A stretch of DNA of 18,338 bases, taken from NCBI GenBank assembly GCA_023388355.1, contig JAEWGI010000030.1, positions 1 to 18,338 on the forward strand. The letters run 5' to 3'. Positions within the stretch are counted from its first letter, which is position 1. Each line of letters begins with the position of its first letter. Position numbers and translations under genes: made by a program. Positions 18,007 to 18,338 of this stretch are shown piece by piece. The notes beneath the pieces were generated by a model, which saw only the letters and a list, made by a program, of their open reading frames with translations, did not search any database and was not told the origin of the DNA. The DNA comes from Pseudomonadota bacterium. GTDB lineage: Bacteria > Pseudomonadota > Gammaproteobacteria > Xanthomonadales > Xanthomonadaceae.

Positions 18007-18144
18007 ATGGCAACTGAGCGCATCTCAAGATCCGTCTTTCTTGCTTCGGGCATCTTCGCATTGCTTTGCGCTCCACTGATTCTTATCGCTGAGCGCTTTT
18101 CTTTGCCACAATGGCCGCTTCACGCAAGCCAGTTTATTGGGTAA
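18007..18144 (+). CDS. Possible small single-helix membrane protein, 45 residues
   Basis: The ATG at 18007 to TAA at 18142-18144 encodes a charged N-terminus (MATERISRS), a hydrophobic helix ([19 protein letters not shown]) and a short polar end ([17 protein letters not shown]). This is a reasonable one-pass membrane protein, but there is no recognised family. If the IS30 is removed in thought, the broken upstream gene would read through to a TGA at 18015-18017 that overlaps this ATG, as in coupled operon pairs. Composition is AT-richer than nuo. It could also be a chance frame. Confidence 0.35.
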   Translation: MATERISRSVFLASGIFALLCAPLILIAERFSLPQWPLHASQFIG

Positions 18145-18161
18145 TCCCCCCGCCAACTAGC

Positions 18162-18338
18162 TGACGTCAGAAGTGGAATTTTCTCGTACTCTTTCCCGAG
18201 GAGGTTCCATGAAGAAGTCCCGCTTCACAGACAGCCAGATCATCGCCGTGCTCAAGCAGGCCGAAGCCGGTACGCCCGTGCCGGAGCTGTGCCGCGAACA
18301 CGGCATCAGCTCGGCGACGTTCTACAAGTGGCGCAGCA
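18162..18338 (+). mobile_element. IS3-family insertion sequence, left part only
   Basis: The start of an orfA-type transposase gene is at the window end. The left end of the element is probably TGACGTCAGAAGTGGAA at about 18162, because IS3-family ends usually begin TG. The right end, orfB and the matching terminal repeat lie outside the window, so the boundary is tentative. Confidence 0.6.
18209..18338 (+). CDS. IS3-family transposase OrfA, N-terminal part
   Basis: Only the first 43 codons are present. [20 protein letters not shown] is the typical start of OrfA proteins, followed by a helix-turn-helix ending [16 protein letters not shown]. The GAGGAGG ribosome binding site lies 4 bases before the ATG. 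In complete elements OrfA is joined to the DDE-carrying OrfB by programmed frameshifting; that part is beyond the window. Confidence 0.92.
   Translation, partial: MKKSRFTDSQIIAVLKQAEAGTPVPELCREHGISSATFYKWRS

Noticed and set aside
18161..18170. Perfect palindrome CTGACGTCAG taken as an operator.
   Set aside because: It overlaps the likely left end of the IS3 element, so it is more simply part of that junction.

Overview
This window is a GC-rich proteobacterial chromosome segment. Most of it is one operon for the proton-pumping NADH:quinone oxidoreductase (respiratory complex I), nuoA to nuoN, all on the + strand. Separate nuoC and nuoD genes, an enlarged NuoC, a NuoG without the extra N7 cluster ligands, and the style of the intergenic repeats suggest Lysobacteraceae/Xanthomonadaceae (Lysobacter, Luteimonas, Pseudoxanthomonas or similar). 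The genus cannot be fixed from the sequence alone.

Layout: the last codons of nuoA (1-84) are followed by nuoB, C, D, E and F (75-4624), mostly joined by 1-10 base overlaps. A 187-bp spacer holds two facing arrays of a 7-bp repeat that can form a long hairpin just before the nuoG ribosome binding site. nuoG, H, I, J and K (4812-9630) are again tightly packed. A 260-bp spacer then carries two copies of an ~88-bp palindrome-rich repeat, followed by nuoL, M and N (9891-15007). NuoE, F and G form the NADH-oxidising arm, with FMN and Fe-S clusters. NuoB, C, D and I carry electrons to the quinone site, and NuoA, H, J, K, L, M and N form the membrane proton pump. The operon promoter lies upstream of the window.

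From 15008 the character changes. A PAS plus LuxR-type helix-turn-helix regulator lies on the - strand, its stop codon directly abutting that of nuoN. It is followed by a visibly AT-richer accessory stretch (about 16360-18160). This holds a broken gene for a small exported protein, a complete IS30-family insertion sequence (about 16891-17986) inside that gene, a possible 45-residue membrane peptide beyond it, and the first 43 codons of an IS3-family orfA, cut by the window edge.

The most interesting points are the two structured spacers inside an otherwise overlapping operon, especially the one that could control nuoG translation, and the IS30 insertion, from which the pre-insertion gene pair can be partly reconstructed. 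No tRNA, rRNA or CRISPR array was found. I saw no convincing sign of a wholly new defence or biosynthetic system.
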